NCBI RefSeq assembly: GCF_021151785.1
Contig: NZ_JAGKWP010000062.1
Span: forward strand, 1-14,832
Reading direction: 5' to 3'
Origin: Flavobacterium sp.
GTDB lineage: Bacteria; Bacteroidota; Bacteroidia; Flavobacteriales; Flavobacteriaceae
DNA: 14,832 bases
Part shown: in pieces, positions 13,701 through 14,832 of the stretch
How positions within the stretch are numbered: the stretch's first letter is position 1
How the letters are laid out: the number at the start of each line of letters is the position of its first letter
Notes under the pieces: model-generated
What the model was told of the DNA's origin: nothing
The model's database searches: none
Seen by the model: only the letters and a program-made list of their open reading frames with translations
Made by a program: the position numbers and the translations under genes

Positions 13701-14832
13701 TTAATTTTTCTAAGATTAGCATATTCAATTTTAACATCAAAATCATATTCCCGCTTCTTTTTGCTTAAATCAATTAATCCATTAAAGGTCAATTTCAAAT
13801 TTGGATCGTTACTAGCTAATAAACCTTTAAAATAAGGCATTTTCATAGTACCATCAACATTAATATTTTGATAAGTATAGCCGTTAAATCGAATACTTTT
13901 CACATTACCTATTAGCTTTGTATTTAGATATTTCTTTGTAAATCCTTTTCCGTCTACTTCAATATTTGCTGATGCTTTACCTAAATTTTGTTCATCTAAA
14001 AAAGAACCTAAATCAAAATTATCAAGTAAAAATTGACCTTTATAATCGGCACGATCAATAGTATGCATGTTGTTGAGAACAAAATCGGCATCTACATGAC
14101 CTAACTTAGAATATAAATCTACATCGGCATCAACCCATTGTTCTGTTAATTCTATGTCTCCTTTCAAATCTACTTTCCCTAATTTTTGTAATTGTTTAGG
14201 GAGGTTTTTACCTAACAATCTTGGTAAAACCTTTGAAACACTCTCTTGACTAGCTGAAAAACGATCAAAATTGCCTTTTAAATAAAAAGGTTGATTTTTT
14301 TTACCAAACATATTTTTTATTTGAAGTTTCCCAACAACTTCATTTCCACTTAAATCATTTAATTTTAGATTGGAAAATATCAAATTATTTAATGTTCCCT
14401 TGATACGTGAATCAATGTAAAATTTCTGATTTTTTCCAAATTCAGGATAAAAATAATTTAAATCATTACTCGCTATTTTTCCTTCTTTAATATCTAAATC
14501 AAAAACAACTTTATTATTAAAATCTTTGAAATCCTTTCTATCATAAAGTAATTCAGTTCTTCCTTTGAATGAGGAATTTTCAGTAATCAACTCTAATTCA
14601 TTTAAAAGAATATTTTTTTTGGTATAAGTAAAATCTGTGGTTAAGTTCTTCATTACTAAACCTCTGTGATCTTTAAAAGACAATTGATAAGCATAAGCTG
14701 TTACATTTGAACCTTTTATATAGAAATCATCTAATTGCCCTTTTAAGTGGGTAAAATCTAAAACTTTTGGTGTTTTTAAATTTTCGTCAATGTATCTAAA
14801 TCGCGAATTAATTAATTGTATAGAATTAATTT
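10775..14832 (-). CDS. tamB: TamB-family translocation/assembly protein, 5' end outside the window
   Basis: A huge envelope protein of the TamB (DUF490/AsmA-like) group, which spans the periplasm as a lipid-conducting beta-groove and helps build the outer membrane with a BamA-family partner. The visible part is 1351 residues and remains open to the right edge, so the N-terminal membrane anchor is missing. A TTG at 14683 is not a credible start, because 49 further in-frame residues precede it (for example IDENLKTPKVLDFTHLKGQL). Most of the protein is repetitive beta-strand sequence rich in Asn, Asp, Lys and Phe. The conserved C-terminal TamB domain lies at about 10980-11850, with GDYQVYDGKYLFRYGNLI, PTEVVIAINGDLSNPQSDFN, and QAFGLLATGNFV. 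A charged, probably disordered tail of about 55 residues ends the protein. No partner tamA/tamL gene is visible. pfkA follows. Confidence 0.93.
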   Translation of the reverse strand, partial: INSIQLINSRFRYIDENLKTPKVLDFTHLKGQLDDFYIKGSNVTAYAYQLSFKDHRGLVMKNLTTDFTYTKKNILLNELELITENSSFKGRTELLYDRKDFKDFNNKVVFDLDIKEGKIASNDLNYFYPEFGKNQKFYIDSRIKGTLNNLIFSNLKLNDLSGNEVVGKLQIKNMFGKKNQPFYLKGNFDRFSASQESVSKVLPRLLGKNLPKQLQKLGKVDLKGDIELTEQWVDADVDLYSKLGHVDADFVLNNMHTIDRADYKGQFLLDNFDLGSFLDEQNLGKASANIEVDGKGFTKKYLNTKLIGNVKSIRFNGYTYQNINVDGTMKMPYFKGLLASNDPNLKLTFNGLIDLSKKKREYDFDVKIEYANLRKINLYKRDSLSEFSGNIKIKALGNSFDDLAGTIDLEKITYNNQNNHYFFENAHVTSVFDADNLRTITLTSSDMISGRIVGKYKVNQIRKIVENAVGSLYANYSPHILQRNQFLDFDFTIYNKILEVFYPEVQIAENTFARGKINADAGLFQFDFKSPLIDAFGNKFNNINIDIDNKNPLYNTYIQLDSINTDSYTVSDFNLINLTMNDTLFVRTEFKGGPKKQDTYDLNLYHTIDENKQSVVGFKKSDITFKKYQWFINEQDTDDNKITFDKKFKDFNFNKLTLSHNDQFIDFRGVMKDSTFKDFTLTFDNVDLAKVTPELDNLTFGGQVNGTVTYKQNKNIFDPSTNLKVDSLVVNEIALGDLKLNVSGDESFRKFNVNANLLNEENETFYTSGIVEFINQKPILSLDAGFQSFNIAPIGGFLKGIVDNVRGFASGRANIVGPLEDPEIDGVLYLNNAGLKVPYLNVDYNFDKNSIIDLTEEQFIFRNINVEDVNEKTRGVLSGNIKHNKLEDWEMNLKIASDRLLVLDTKDSDDTYYYGKAYFDGYATVKGPVETLVIEANGKSAKGTSIKIPVNDSETVGDESYLHFLTNEEKYGLKKGAKPSRTYQGIDLNFNFDITRDAEIEVILNRETGHSMKGRGEGSINMNINTLGKFNMTGDYQVYDGKYLFRYGNLINKDFKVKEGGTIRWDGDPLGAVLDLEAVYVTQANPGVLVESSTINKKVPTEVVIAINGDLSNPQSDFNINFPTVQSSLKSEIDYRLQDKDTRQRQAFGLLATGNFVAANNTAWYGSFLETAKGIFGEVLSDGENKMQFGVDYQVGDRQREISDRALVTLSTQINDKLSINGNVGVPVGGVNQSYVVGNVEVELKLNDDGTLTAHVFNKENDVNYYSIGQNTGYTQGIGLSYSVDFDDFKELLHKLFKSQKSKSVNTNNPIDHLPDSDISPDMINFIEETRKRQSNEPKRKIEKPIVPEIE

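Overview
The window looks like core chromosome from a member of the Flavobacteriaceae (phylum Bacteroidota). The evidence is the strongly AT-rich DNA, A-rich or C/A-rich stretches instead of Shine-Dalgarno sites before start codons, candidate promoters of the Bacteroidota form (TTTG, about 19 bp, TAnnTTTG), and protein families with a flavobacterial flavour (a very large TamB, a BadF-type sugar kinase, PyrR next to PyrB). Genus cannot be fixed from the sequence alone. I see no tRNA, rRNA, insertion sequence, prophage gene, CRISPR array or recognisable defence locus, and no gene-free stretch reaches 300 bases.

Plus strand, 1-1738: a compact stress-type cassette. A MarR-family regulator is followed 2 bases later by an NfsB-like nitroreductase and then by a secreted YceI-family protein. 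Two 16-base palindromes, 32 bp centre to centre, lie directly before the regulator and are almost certainly its operators. The cassette ends at a perfect 12-bp hairpin (1770-1800) shared with the convergent gene cluster.

Minus strand, transcribed from high to low coordinates. The first gene is tamB (5' end outside the window), an envelope protein for outer-membrane assembly. After a 140-base gap with a striking inverted repeat come pfkA and gapA (glycolysis), then a BadF/BadG-type sugar kinase closed by a strong 11-bp terminator (about 7600-7633). Next is nhaA-mgsA-maf (Na+/H+ antiport, methylglyoxal synthase joined to nhaA by a TAATG overlap, and a house-cleaning nucleotide pyrophosphatase). 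Then, from a good promoter at 5322-5352, come pyrR-pyrB (pyrimidine synthesis), a small STAS-like protein, rnz (tRNA 3' end processing) and pdxH (PLP synthesis), ending at the shared hairpin.

Most genes are housekeeping and confidently recognised. The more interesting signals are regulatory: the paired operators at the left edge, a PyrR gene whose short C/A-rich leader leaves no room for a classical attenuator, the repeated C/A leaders before pyrR and pyrB, the unexplained inverted repeat between tamB and pfkA, and the orphan STAS protein beside RNase Z. I found no convincing wholly new multi-gene system.
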